Virus record (IMG/VR): IMGVR_UViG_3300049098_000031
Span: 1-54,990 of that record
Strand: one strand, 5' to 3'
Source: a virus
Length of the DNA stretch: 54,990 bases
Every line of letters starts with the position of its first letter. Position 1 is the first letter of the stretch. The position numbers and the translations under genes are program-made. Below, in pieces: positions 14,849-24,804 of this stretch. The notes under the pieces were generated by a model. The model ran no database searches. It was given only the letters and a program-made list of their open reading frames with translations, and had not been told where the DNA came from.

Positions 14849-15054
14849 ACTTGATCTTGACGCTTGGCCACCGCAGGGAACATCCGACGATTACCAAGGG
14901 CGCTAGATTTACGATTGCCGAAGGCGAGCCAGTAAACGAGGAATCGCTTGCCAAGGTACATAAGCAGATCGAACACGCCGTACGCCTGATGATGGCGGAG
15001 ATACAGGAGGAGGTTGCCCCAGAGGGCACGCCTCCCCCGATCACGTTCGATTAA
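14839..15054 (+). CDS. Small hypothetical protein, 71 aa
   Basis: It overlaps the oxygenase gene by ten bases and is the last gene of the plus-strand operon. Residues 1-35 look beta-rich, and a helix follows (KVHKQIEHAVRLMMAEIQEEV), then a proline-rich tail. No family is recognised. Its TAA stop shares the TTAA at 15051-15054 with the stop of the converging giant gene. Confidence 0.6.
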   Translation: MDVNLILTLGHRREHPTITKGARFTIAEGEPVNEESLAKVHKQIEHAVRLMMAEIQEEVAPEGTPPPITFD

Positions 15055-18000
15055 TCGAAGCCGCTATCGAATCCACCCTTGAATCCATCGGTGAAGGACT
15101 TACCCCATCCTCCGCCTTTGGATTTCTTCTTGGGTGCCTCTCCCGCCATCAGGTCGACCATCGACTCTCGTGCCGCCTTGACGCCTCCAACAAGCGGTAC
15201 GCGTCCGACCGCCTCACGAGCCGCCGCACGTTCCTTGGAGTTGCTATCGCTGGTTCCCCAGCCAAGCGTATCCAGCCCTGCCTCCTTCGCCCCGCCCAGT
15301 ATCTTCATGGCGGAGAACCCGGTGCCGACTGTCGGGCCAAGGATAGTCCCTGCTACCCTTGCTTCGCCGTACGCGCCGTTGTCTGCCTGAGCGACGACGT
15401 CGTGGATGACCTCGGCGAGGAAGCCGAAGCCACCTGCTGCACCAAGTCCCTCGAAGTACCAACCAAGGTAGCCGTCCCAGTCGCCATGCACTTCTTCGTC
15501 GTAGCCGATGGCTTTCATGAAGCTGCGCTCACGAAACGCTGCTGACCTGTCGTCTTCGCCACCACGCATCTGCACCACGTCCTTGACTCCCAGTGCGGCA
15601 GCGCCCATAGCTGGAGCCATGGTGAGCAGGTAGCCCGGTCGCTTCATGTAGCGCGGATCACCAGTACGGAAGAACTTCTTCACGTCCTTGATCATCACGT
15701 CCTTGACCAGCCTGCCCATCATGAGAGGGAACGACTTGAGTTGCCAGAACAGTGCGCCAATCGGCGTTTGATATACGATTGGAATGTCGTTCGGGTTCGG
15801 CGAGAAGATTGTGTCGTTGGCGAACTTGATCATGCCCTTCGATACTGCTACGTCTTCAGGGTTGAGTTCCTTGCCGGGGTTTTCGAGGTAGTCTTCCAGC
15901 CCGTACTTCTTCAGCATACGGTGTGCGTACTTGTATGCAGCCGGTTGGTTGGCCAAGGGTGCGCCATCAACCTTCGCCATCAACGCTTTACGTCGCTGCG
16001 TCTCAAACATACTCAGCGCAATCGAGCCGGAAATCCCACGCCACATGTCAGTCCACGGCGTCAGCATGGTCGCGTTGAAGAACGCGTTCTGCGCCTTGCC
16101 GATTTTTCCAGCAGCGTCTGCTGCGTACAGACCAATCATGCGACTGTGAAGCTGGTTCTCGATAGCGACACCAGTCTGCTTGATCATGTCCCTGAACTCA
16201 CCATCAGACGCGTACTTGGTGATCCCTCTGATCCAGTCCTGCATGCTGCCAGACCGAATGAGCGGCAGGGTTGTGTCAGGAATAGAGGTCAGCGTGGTAA
16301 ACGTCAACAGCGAGATGTTGTTGAACGCACGCATCGCACGGCTGGAGTGGATTGCCTTGTCGGATGACAGCTTGTTGACCTGCTTGCCTTGGATCGCGCG
16401 CATGGTTCCCTCGGCGTGCTTGAACTCGTCGTGGTGCATACGGGTGGGGTTGCCACCTTCGTCCAGCTCGAAGTCGCGCATACCGTTGACGATAGCATCG
16501 ACACGACGCTCGTAAGTCTTCGAGGTTCTATCCGGCGGCATCATCTCCATGAGCATCTGCCGTGCAGAAGCGGTGCCACCGTCGCCACGGACAGCGGCCA
16601 GTACCTTCTTGGCTGCCTCTTTCGCCTCGAACTCATTCGAGAATGGCATGTCGACGCGCAGTGAAATCTCGCCAGTCTCGTACGGTGAGTCGTCTCCAGC
16701 GCCAATGATCTGCCCCTTGATCTTCTTGGTAAAGACGCGGGGGCTACTCAGCAGGCGGGCAACGCCGTCCAGACCTTCCTGTCCAACCGTCATGTAATCA
16801 GCGTACGCGTGCATGTTAGTGCCGACACGCTTGGTCTGATGCAGGCGCTTGGTTGCGCCGTCCAGATACTTAACCATGATGACATCGAGGTTGTTCTGGA
16901 GATACGGTTCAAGCACGTCGTACATGCCCGGATGCTGATCGAGTCGGATGAGACGCTGGAAGTCGAGGTTGTCTGCGACCCCAACTGCGTGCGTAACTGG
17001 AGGTGGCACGTACAGGCCATCGTCGCCAACAATCTTGGCAGCCACATGCTCGGCCACCTCACGAGCAGATGCACGCGTACGATCCGGCTTCTCTGCCATG
17101 TAGTAACTTGTCAGCTTTTCGATGAAGTCATCGTGGTTGCCCTTGATTGCTTCAGAGTTCCAGACCTGCGGTACGTAGTCCTTGATGTTTCCGACCATCG
17201 CGCCTTCATTACTCAGTTCCTTGTGAACCTGATCGAACGTATCCCTGATTACGTTGTAGACCTGAAGTTCTTCGTTGCTCAACTGCTTGTAGTGACGTGA
17301 CATGCGACCACGACGCAGCGCTTGCATGATGCGGGTATGCGATTCTGGTTGCTTCTCCATGTCAGCCAGCGGATTCGAGCGTCCCATCCAGCGCTTCATG
17401 GCGTTCGGCGCATCCGGCAGGTTCATCAGCAAGCGGTTGATCGGCATGTAGCGTGAAGCAAACTCATGCTGCGTGGAGGGAGAGAAGTCTTCCACGTAGT
17501 CAGCCAGCCAGTTCATCCCCATCTTGCGCATGCGTGCGCTGTTCGCACCAAGCGTACGGTCGAGGATAGATGCGGCACGCGCATCTTCAAGCTCCCTCTC
17601 GCTCAGTGCGCGGCCCCGGAATATGGAACGAGCAGCGTTGACGAACCCTTTCGGTGTGCCGCTCTCCTCGAGGCTTTGCAGCAGTGCTGGTACGTCGTTC
17701 TCCAGCGACTCGCCGTTGATCATGCGCTTCGCAACGCTGGCGTTGACCGGCTCTTGCAACGGCTCGCTGTAGTAGAGGCGATTGTCAGTCTCGTCGAAGA
17801 ACTTTGCATCCTGATGCTTGACGCTGTACGCAGGCGAACGCGGCTTGCCGTCCTCCCCCATCGTCTCGATCAAGACCATCGTGCGGTGTGCCTTCTTGTA
17901 GCCGTCGACGGTGTTGTAGTGGATCGTATCGATAGAGTCGTAGCCTTGTTCACCAAGATACTTGGTCAGCATGTTACGGGCAGTCGTCGGCTCGATGCCT

Positions 18001-21000
18001 GCGTCCTCTATTGCTAACGACATGTGCTTGTACAGCATGTCGCCACGCAGGCCGGAGCCGCCAGATTCTTCGCCACTGAGCATCAACTTCATTGTGCCCA
18101 TGCTGTAATTGATTTTCGACTGGTCAGCGCCATTGTCCTTCATGACGTTGTAGACGTAGCGGAAGATGTTGCGGGCAATCGCATCATTCTCAAATGTGTA
18201 GTATTTGTTTGGGCGGGCATCGAAGGTATTCATCGCCCTGACGTACACGGGAATGACGCCGGGGTCGTACGGGAATCCCTTGTCGATCATGTCGGCAAGG
18301 ATGCCTTCTTCGTACTCTTGCAGCCCCTCAATGGAACGCTGAAGCGAAGCGATCTCGCTATCGAATTCACCAGCCATGCTCTCCGGGAAGTAGTCATCTC
18401 CCATCGATGCGGCGTAGAAGTCGTTGCTACCATCGCGCAGTGACTCAAGATCGCGCAGCTTGATTTGCGCTTCAGAAATCGACTGCGTGGTCATGGCCAT
18501 GTCTCCCGCCATCATCTCCATCTCCACGTAGAAGTCTGGATCGATGTTCTCCTTGCCACCAAGCGCCTCAGTCCACGCACGCATGTAGCCGCCGTACGTT
18601 GCCCTGCGGCCATACTTGGCATCGACAGTAAACGGGTCGACTGAAACGTAGATGCCAGCCCCGTAGTTGCCTGACTTGGATGCATCGAAGACGGCATCGT
18701 CTGCACGCGACCAAGTGATGTTGGGAGACGCATGGAAGAAAGGCGTCGGTTCGTCTTCGCCTGTGAACATGCGAATCTTTTCTTTCATGGTCGGCAGCGA
18801 AGATTCCCACGTACTCTGGAAGCGCCGCACGGCATGGCTCGGTAGCACAGTCGGAGGCTCAATACGTGATACCGACTTCTTCGGATCGACGAACATGTCG
18901 CCGTAGAGTGTCAGCCTGCGGAATGTCTGGCGGATGTCCTTGCGTCCGATCATGCCGTTCAGCAGGTATGCTGCGCCTTCAATGATGCGGTCGAGGATGC
19001 GGCTCAGTGTGCTACGCAGCTCGAGGTCTTCGATGCTGCCGTCAACACGGGCCTTGAATACGTCGCCCTTGGCTACGCGCTCGGCCAGATACTGCGACCA
19101 GTTTTCGACGTACCATTCCTCGGCCTGACGCTCCAGCTTCATGCTCTCCGGCATGTCTCCGTAGCTGCGCTTCGCCATGGTTTTCTTGATCGGGTCGTCT
19201 GCGTCGATGAACGCCTGCCTGATCATCGCCCGCTCTGTATCCGAGATCAGGTTGGTACGCATGAGAACGTGTCCAATCTCGTGCATCAGATCGAACGGAC
19301 TGCTTTCGCCCTTGTTCAGGCCAACCGACAGTCGACGCAGATCGGAACGCAGCATCTTGAACTCATCGCTGGTGAAGTCAGCCATGACGCCAGTTGCGTT
19401 CGGAGACATCTTGGTGCTGCGGGACAGCCTGTAGATGTCGTTCATCGACAACAGGTTGGCTTCGTCAGTTGCGCTACGCGACGTCTTGTTCATCAGGTTG
19501 AACATCCGGTACGCCAAGGTACGCGAAGTATCCTGCACCTCCGGGTTCCGGTGCGTGATGTATGTCAGCGCCTCACGGATCGTGAAGCGAGCATCATTTG
19601 GAATACCCTCTGTGATACCGGACGCTGTGTCTTTCAGCTCGGTTTGGACAGCAATCCGTACGCCTTGTTCTTGCGCAAGGATCGGGCCGATCTTCTCGCC
19701 GCCAGCTTCGCCACGCTTGATGCGAGCGTTATGGTTACGGCGCATGACCTCCCGAATGATGACGGTCGCTTCTTTTCGCTTGCCGCTTTCAAATGCTTCC
19801 GACAGCATCTCCTTGAGCTGCGGCGAACGCGCCTGAAAAACCTGCTTCTTGAATTCCTTCGACGTCTTCGGCACCGTCTCTTCAGGGGTGCCGGTCTTCA
19901 TCTTGTGAACGATCTCAGCCTCGATGGCCTCGACTTCCTTGGTGCCACGATGCTTCTCGTGCAGCTTCAGGAGGCTCTTCATCGAGCGTGTACGCAGGTC
20001 TGGGATTTCGGCACCACTGGACTTTAGCGCCTCCTTACGATTACCAGCCGCCCACTCCTGCACATCTTTCTCTGCCTTGATCTGCTTGCGCTTGCGCTTT
20101 GCTTTCGCCTTGTTGCGGAACTTGCGAGCGATAGCGTTATCAGGCTTGAGCTTTTGCGCACGGCGGCGCATCTCGTCAGGAATTGACAGGATGTCGAGAT
20201 CGTAAACAGCCTCGCCTTCGAGATCACGCAGTCCCTTGGTGTCCATCTCCAGAACATCTCTGACCATATCGTCGAGATGGCCAGTCGTACGCAGATCGTC
20301 AGCGAAGAAATCGGCGAGGTCGTCAGCGATTTCCTCAGTGCGTTCGAGGTTCATGATGGTCATCTCCTGATCACCATCTACTTCCTTCCATGCGTAATCG
20401 ATTCCTACCGTCTCGCCATCGCCATCGATGATCTCTTCGCGAGCGCGTATGTAGTCAGCCTCTCCTTCACCCTTGATGATCTTGCCGATGTCGTTGGCAA
20501 ACTTCTTGATCTGGTTCTTGTTCTTGCGGCTACCAATCGCACGAAAGTTTGCGATTGAGTGCAGCGCACCAACAAGTTCTTTGGCCCGCTCTACGTACGT
20601 GACCGGGTCTGACGCCATGTCGGCCTGCTCCAGCGCCCGGTGCAGGTCTTCAACCAGCATGTAGTTGTTGATGACGTACGGAGACGCGGGTGAGCGCAAC
20701 GTCGGAATCTCTGCTGGCTTCGACGCCTTGATCTTGGCTGCGATCTGCTTGTCAGGAATGATCTTGGCGAACAGGACTTCGAGGTCTGGATCGATGCGCG
20801 TACGGCTTGCGAAGCGGTCGAAGATCGCCTTCACGTAGCGGGTGACACGCTGCCACAACTTCGGATTTTCGAGGCCAACGTCGCCCTTCTGCGTCAGCCA
20901 CGCAACGAACTGGTTGGCAAAGAATTCTTGCGGAGAATCAAATTCGTTTGTGCTTGGCTTGACCATGCCGCGACCCTGCGTGATGCCGACCTCCTTCATA

Positions 21001-23651
21001 ACGGCATCGGCCATATCGCCAGTGTGTTGCGGCAGCCCTGCTGCAACGGCTTCCTCGTCCAGCTTCCGCGCCTTGCCCTTGCCCTTGGCGGCGTAGTAGT
21101 TCTTGCGGATCGTCTGCCAGAAGTCCAGCTTGTCTCTCGATGTCAGGATGTTGAAGTACGCCCAGTGCCCAACCTCGTGAGCCAGCGCCATCGAACGCGG
21201 CGTAAACGATTGGTTGATTGCAGTGCGTACATCGGTGTCCTTCAGCGATGCCAACGTCAGTCGGCTACCCTCCGGCAGCGGATCGGTGTTCCGCAGGATG
21301 ATGCTATTGGCCAACAGGTCGCTTGGGTTCGACGCACTTTGCACCCTGAACCTGTTCTTCCCGCCGCCAATCGTCATGGCAGGAGCAAACTCTGAACTCA
21401 GCCTGTTGATGATGTTCTTCATCGTCGCGACATCTTCTGCCGGGAACGAATCAAACAGCATCTCGATATTGGTTACGGCGTTTTCTTTCGTGTCGACGGA
21501 GCGTTCAATGCCGTTCGGAGCAATATCCTTGAGGTAGATGTAGACGTCGGTCAGCTTGTCGATCATCGCGTTCAAGCTGTTTTCAGTTTGCGGCCAGCTT
21601 GATGACTCCAGCCTCATGGCATAGTCGTGAACGTCGGCGGCAGTCCACGGCATTTCATCGTGGCGCTCGCCAAGGATTTCGAGCATGCGTGCGTCACGTA
21701 CGGGAGTCTTGTGCAGTTCCTCGATTGGCATTGCCCGCAGATGTTCGTTCGGGATTGTTTCCGGCTTTGCCGCAGGGGTTTCTGTGTCTGCGCTACGGAA
21801 TAACCGTGCGTCACGGCGGCCAGAGCGCGTACCAACAGGCACATTGCCGACGTACCATTCGGACATGTCTGCCGAGCCGATCAACGTCTCGACGCCCTTG
21901 CCGTCCTTGAGCTGAGCATTTGTCAGAACACGCATGTCTGCCTTGCCGTCTTCACCAACCTCGGTCGACATCAGTGCCAGCCTGCGGCCTTCCGGTACGG
22001 GAGTAGCGTTTGCTTTCTCGACAGATGCGCGACGCTTCGGCTCCATGGTTTCGATGGCGCTGCGGCTGCGTTCCTGAGCGATCAGCTTTTCCAGCTCATC
22101 CATACGGCCAGCTTTCGCTGCTTCACGCATCTTGGCGGCGAGGGATGCAACGTCCGGGGCCGAGCCTGCTGAGGCTGTTGGTTTTGTGACAGGCTTCTCA
22201 CCACGCGCACGCAGCATGTTGTCGAACTCAACGTATGCCTTGTCTGTGATCGGGTCGTAGTAGCCAGTCTCGCCGCTCTTCAGCGGCTCATCGGCACGGT
22301 CTGCCAAGCGCGTACGCTCGACTGCGGTAAACTCGATTGGATCGACCTTTCTGGATACGCCAGCCTGCGCCCGAGCGACCTCGATGCCCTGTGCCACGCC
22401 ATCTTCGTCGAATCCTTCCAGCCCCCTGTAGAGGCCGCTCAGGCCACGCCCCTGAATGGTGTAGTCGCTGCCCTTGCTGATTCGCGTACCTGACTTCAGG
22501 AAACCCTGTATGCCTGACTTGCCGATGCCAGCCTTGGTCGGGCCGGTTTCGAGCGTGTTCATGGCACGTGCGGTTGCGCCGCCAGCAGACGCTGCGGACG
22601 ACTCCATGGTGCCGTCGTCGCCGATACGCTGGCCGACGCCAGCTCGGGTATTCTTTTCGATCAGGCGTTCGGCCTTGTCGACCTTGTCGGAATCCTTCTT
22701 GATGCGGTCAGCCAGTACCTGAAAGACAGCCTTCGACTCTGCCTGATTGGCGGAGACGCCTTCCTTCTTGAACGCGTACGCCAGTTGCTTGACTCGGCGC
22801 TTCTCGATTTCGGACAGGTCTTGCGCGATGCCCTTGGCAACCGCTTTCATGTCCATCTTCAGCTCGATGCCGTCCGGCGTGTGTACGCCAAGCGCCTCGT
22901 CACGGGCCTTCGCCAGTGTTTCGACGTCCTTCATCATGGCGGCGGTCGCCTCGCTGGAGCTATCGCCAGCTTCCTCGTACGCACGGATGCGTGCTTCAAT
23001 AGCATCGTCGGCAGTCTTCTGGATTATCTCGACTTCCTTGGCCGGACTCTCCATCATTTCACGTACGCGGGCACGCTCTTCTTCTGCCACCTTGATGGCC
23101 TTGCGGATTTCATTAGCGCCAATCTTGCCGTCCTTGCCGGGTTCGACGAACGGCAGAATGTCTTCAGGCATGGTGTCGTCCATGCCTTCGACGGTCTGCT
23201 CGAACTTGTTCAGTGCGCCCTTGCGCCACGGCAGGCCAAGGTAGTCTTCCTTGGTCGCCTGCTGCACGGCTGCGGTTTCTTCCGGCGTGATCTCTTGCTT
23301 GCCAGCGGCGACTTCTACTTCGCGTTGCGATGATGGCGGCGGCATGTCGCCACCAACCTCTTCTTCAGGCATGACCTTGGCAGCCGGAGCTGGAGCTGCG
23401 TCGGTTGTCGGAGCGAAGCGGCCTTCAAAGACAGTGATCGGGTCAACGTACCCACCCTCGTCGGTAACGCGTGTCTCGAAATCCGCGTACTCTGAGCGCA
23501 GGTCATTGAGGAACGATTCGATGGCGCTCTTGTTTGCCTCTTTCGGCTTGAGTCCATCGACCTTCCTGTACTCGGATGCTCTGCGCTGAATCTCTGCCCT
23601 GTCGTTTTGGACGAGTCCAGCCTGCTTCAAACAATCCGTCAATTTGCTCAT
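15051..23651 (-). CDS. Giant polyvalent virion-type protein: two zincin motifs plus ART-type domain
   Basis: ATG 23651 is preceded by AGGAG at seven bases, giving 2866 residues, by far the largest gene here. Helical regions at the N-terminus lead to a first HEVGH (825-829) and a second HEIGH (1457-1461), both metallopeptidase-type motifs. An ADP-ribosyltransferase-type segment follows from about 1640 (FFHASPN, then GNYGAGIYVS). A long helical region ends in a glycine-rich hydrophobic C-terminus (from about 2700) suited to membrane contact. This is the polyvalent-protein plan of phages and plasmids: toxin and peptidase modules delivered with the DNA. As last gene of the late operon, behind internal-virion-like proteins, it is probably an ejected virion protein. 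Delivery and enzymatic activity are inferences. Confidence 0.78.
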   Translation of the reverse strand: MSKLTDCLKQAGLVQNDRAEIQRRASEYRKVDGLKPKEANKSAIESFLNDLRSEYADFETRVTDEGGYVDPITVFEGRFAPTTDAAPAPAAKVMPEEEVGGDMPPPSSQREVEVAAGKQEITPEETAAVQQATKEDYLGLPWRKGALNKFEQTVEGMDDTMPEDILPFVEPGKDGKIGANEIRKAIKVAEEERARVREMMESPAKEVEIIQKTADDAIEARIRAYEEAGDSSSEATAAMMKDVETLAKARDEALGVHTPDGIELKMDMKAVAKGIAQDLSEIEKRRVKQLAYAFKKEGVSANQAESKAVFQVLADRIKKDSDKVDKAERLIEKNTRAGVGQRIGDDGTMESSAASAGGATARAMNTLETGPTKAGIGKSGIQGFLKSGTRISKGSDYTIQGRGLSGLYRGLEGFDEDGVAQGIEVARAQAGVSRKVDPIEFTAVERTRLADRADEPLKSGETGYYDPITDKAYVEFDNMLRARGEKPVTKPTASAGSAPDVASLAAKMREAAKAGRMDELEKLIAQERSRSAIETMEPKRRASVEKANATPVPEGRRLALMSTEVGEDGKADMRVLTNAQLKDGKGVETLIGSADMSEWYVGNVPVGTRSGRRDARLFRSADTETPAAKPETIPNEHLRAMPIEELHKTPVRDARMLEILGERHDEMPWTAADVHDYAMRLESSSWPQTENSLNAMIDKLTDVYIYLKDIAPNGIERSVDTKENAVTNIEMLFDSFPAEDVATMKNIINRLSSEFAPAMTIGGGKNRFRVQSASNPSDLLANSIILRNTDPLPEGSRLTLASLKDTDVRTAINQSFTPRSMALAHEVGHWAYFNILTSRDKLDFWQTIRKNYYAAKGKGKARKLDEEAVAAGLPQHTGDMADAVMKEVGITQGRGMVKPSTNEFDSPQEFFANQFVAWLTQKGDVGLENPKLWQRVTRYVKAIFDRFASRTRIDPDLEVLFAKIIPDKQIAAKIKASKPAEIPTLRSPASPYVINNYMLVEDLHRALEQADMASDPVTYVERAKELVGALHSIANFRAIGSRKNKNQIKKFANDIGKIIKGEGEADYIRAREEIIDGDGETVGIDYAWKEVDGDQEMTIMNLERTEEIADDLADFFADDLRTTGHLDDMVRDVLEMDTKGLRDLEGEAVYDLDILSIPDEMRRRAQKLKPDNAIARKFRNKAKAKRKRKQIKAEKDVQEWAAGNRKEALKSSGAEIPDLRTRSMKSLLKLHEKHRGTKEVEAIEAEIVHKMKTGTPEETVPKTSKEFKKQVFQARSPQLKEMLSEAFESGKRKEATVIIREVMRRNHNARIKRGEAGGEKIGPILAQEQGVRIAVQTELKDTASGITEGIPNDARFTIREALTYITHRNPEVQDTSRTLAYRMFNLMNKTSRSATDEANLLSMNDIYRLSRSTKMSPNATGVMADFTSDEFKMLRSDLRRLSVGLNKGESSPFDLMHEIGHVLMRTNLISDTERAMIRQAFIDADDPIKKTMAKRSYGDMPESMKLERQAEEWYVENWSQYLAERVAKGDVFKARVDGSIEDLELRSTLSRILDRIIEGAAYLLNGMIGRKDIRQTFRRLTLYGDMFVDPKKSVSRIEPPTVLPSHAVRRFQSTWESSLPTMKEKIRMFTGEDEPTPFFHASPNITWSRADDAVFDASKSGNYGAGIYVSVDPFTVDAKYGRRATYGGYMRAWTEALGGKENIDPDFYVEMEMMAGDMAMTTQSISEAQIKLRDLESLRDGSNDFYAASMGDDYFPESMAGEFDSEIASLQRSIEGLQEYEEGILADMIDKGFPYDPGVIPVYVRAMNTFDARPNKYYTFENDAIARNIFRYVYNVMKDNGADQSKINYSMGTMKLMLSGEESGGSGLRGDMLYKHMSLAIEDAGIEPTTARNMLTKYLGEQGYDSIDTIHYNTVDGYKKAHRTMVLIETMGEDGKPRSPAYSVKHQDAKFFDETDNRLYYSEPLQEPVNASVAKRMINGESLENDVPALLQSLEESGTPKGFVNAARSIFRGRALSERELEDARAASILDRTLGANSARMRKMGMNWLADYVEDFSPSTQHEFASRYMPINRLLMNLPDAPNAMKRWMGRSNPLADMEKQPESHTRIMQALRRGRMSRHYKQLSNEELQVYNVIRDTFDQVHKELSNEGAMVGNIKDYVPQVWNSEAIKGNHDDFIEKLTSYYMAEKPDRTRASAREVAEHVAAKIVGDDGLYVPPPVTHAVGVADNLDFQRLIRLDQHPGMYDVLEPYLQNNLDVIMVKYLDGATKRLHQTKRVGTNMHAYADYMTVGQEGLDGVARLLSSPRVFTKKIKGQIIGAGDDSPYETGEISLRVDMPFSNEFEAKEAAKKVLAAVRGDGGTASARQMLMEMMPPDRTSKTYERRVDAIVNGMRDFELDEGGNPTRMHHDEFKHAEGTMRAIQGKQVNKLSSDKAIHSSRAMRAFNNISLLTFTTLTSIPDTTLPLIRSGSMQDWIRGITKYASDGEFRDMIKQTGVAIENQLHSRMIGLYAADAAGKIGKAQNAFFNATMLTPWTDMWRGISGSIALSMFETQRRKALMAKVDGAPLANQPAAYKYAHRMLKKYGLEDYLENPGKELNPEDVAVSKGMIKFANDTIFSPNPNDIPIVYQTPIGALFWQLKSFPLMMGRLVKDVMIKDVKKFFRTGDPRYMKRPGYLLTMAPAMGAAALGVKDVVQMRGGEDDRSAAFRERSFMKAIGYDEEVHGDWDGYLGWYFEGLGAAGGFGFLAEVIHDVVAQADNGAYGEARVAGTILGPTVGTGFSAMKILGGAKEAGLDTLGWGTSDSNSKERAAAREAVGRVPLVGGVKAARESMVDLMAGEAPKKKSKGGGWGKSFTDGFKGGFDSGFD

Positions 23652-23661
23652 CACGTTGCTC

Positions 23662-23862
23662 CTAGATCAAGTCGGCCTGTATGCCAGCGATAATGATTGC
23701 GATAACTTCGTCGTCTTCGCGCATGATCTGATCGATGTCCTGCACGAAATCAGGCCCGCCTCCACGGCGTACCTTGACCTCCTTTTTGGTGACGATGATG
23801 TACACCGGGGCGAAGTAATCCCCATCAAAATACGTCTTGGCAAAGTAGCCATTAGGAAACAT
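23662..23862 (-). CDS. Small hypothetical protein, 66 aa
   Basis: The ATG at 23862 (MFPNGYFAKTYFDGDYF) overlaps the upstream stop by 11 bases; a TTG at 23907 would extend it by 15 residues. The product has a tyrosine-rich start, a KKEVKVRRGGG turn and an acidic segment before a hydrophobic end (VIAIIIAGI). It lies between a minor structural gene and the giant gene. Function unknown. Confidence 0.5.
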   Translation of the reverse strand: MFPNGYFAKTYFDGDYFAPVYIIVTKKEVKVRRGGGPDFVQDIDQIMREDDEVIAIIIAGIQADLI

Positions 23863-24490
23863 CCAGAGAAATCCCTGTTCTGTTTCCGTTGCCGTCCACG
23901 TTCGCAATGATGCGGTCGAGTGAATCGGCCAAGTCCCTGAAGCGTATCGTCGAGCCGTCTGCTCCGACCACCTTGCCAGCCATTGCCGCCAGCAGGATAC
24001 GCATCACCTCTTGGTGGCTGTACACGCCCTCGATGTTGTTGAGCTGCGAGTACACCTCTGTCAGCTTGGCATCTTGCGCAGCGTCGAGGCCGGAACCGGT
24101 CGATACGGTAATGACCTCCACCTGTGGCGGGTTGTAGTTGATGTCCACGACTGTCGTCGGCGACAGCGGCGTACGGTCAAAGCACGCGAATCCTTCCTGC
24201 CCGTCGTCGGTGATGATTGTTCCGTGTATCGTCAGCTCGTGCGATATGTCGAACGGAATGAGTCTCGCGCCCAAGTTCATGCGCACGTACCGCTCGGTTC
24301 CCTTGCCGCCACCCTTCGGGACGTTGCCAAAGGCAGACATAAAAACGTCGTACTTGCGCAGACCTTCGTCCGTTCTTCGCAATGCACGCATCTCCCTGTA
24401 GATGTCAATCGGGTCGACCTCAGCGCCAACAGTTTCTGCGCTCAGGTAAATGTCTCTGTTCGGCCCATCGATACTCGCGATCAGCGGCAT
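23852..24490 (-). CDS. Putative minor structural protein, 212 aa
   Basis: The protein is a soluble alpha/beta polypeptide with DIYREMRALRRTDEGLRKYD and a beta-rich middle, ending in a region with DRIIANVDGNGNRTG. I believe similar short proteins accompany tail or decoration proteins in related phages, but no function can be named. Order and polarity place it in the late operon, two bases after the 24493 gene. Confidence 0.6.
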   Translation of the reverse strand: MPLIASIDGPNRDIYLSAETVGAEVDPIDIYREMRALRRTDEGLRKYDVFMSAFGNVPKGGGKGTERYVRMNLGARLIPFDISHELTIHGTIITDDGQEGFACFDRTPLSPTTVVDINYNPPQVEVITVSTGSGLDAAQDAKLTEVYSQLNNIEGVYSHQEVMRILLAAMAGKVVGADGSTIRFRDLADSLDRIIANVDGNGNRTGISLDVS

Positions 24491-24492
24491 AC

Positions 24493-24804
24493 TTATTCCT
24501 CGATAATGACGTAGTTGTTCTCGTCAATTACTCCTGCGTACTGCACGGCCAGCCAGTTGATCACGATCAGTTCCAGTGACTTCGCCAAGTCGCCCACCGT
24601 GAACGTGTCATTGGATATGTCCGTCACAATCGGAAACGCTTGATCTGCAACGACAGACAGGCGATTGTGAATCGTGTCCCAACGATCCACCGTGTTGACC
24701 AATCCATCCTTCTCTTCGACGCGCTGAACCACGAGCCTGATCCATGGCTCGGAGTCCGGCGTTGGCGTCTCGATCAGGATTTGTTGCGCACGCAGCCTGA
24801 TCAT
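24493..24804 (-). CDS. Hypothetical structural-region protein, 103 aa
   Basis: It starts MIRLRAQQILIETPTPDSEP, has a central VEEKDGLVNTVDRWDT part, and a hydrophobic helix near KSLELIVINWLAVQYAG. The start shares its first base with the stop of the 24804-26357 gene, so coupling is likely. No known domain is recognised; a minor virion or assembly role is only suggested by position. Confidence 0.6.
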   Translation of the reverse strand: MIRLRAQQILIETPTPDSEPWIRLVVQRVEEKDGLVNTVDRWDTIHNRLSVVADQAFPIVTDISNDTFTVGDLAKSLELIVINWLAVQYAGVIDENNYVIIEE

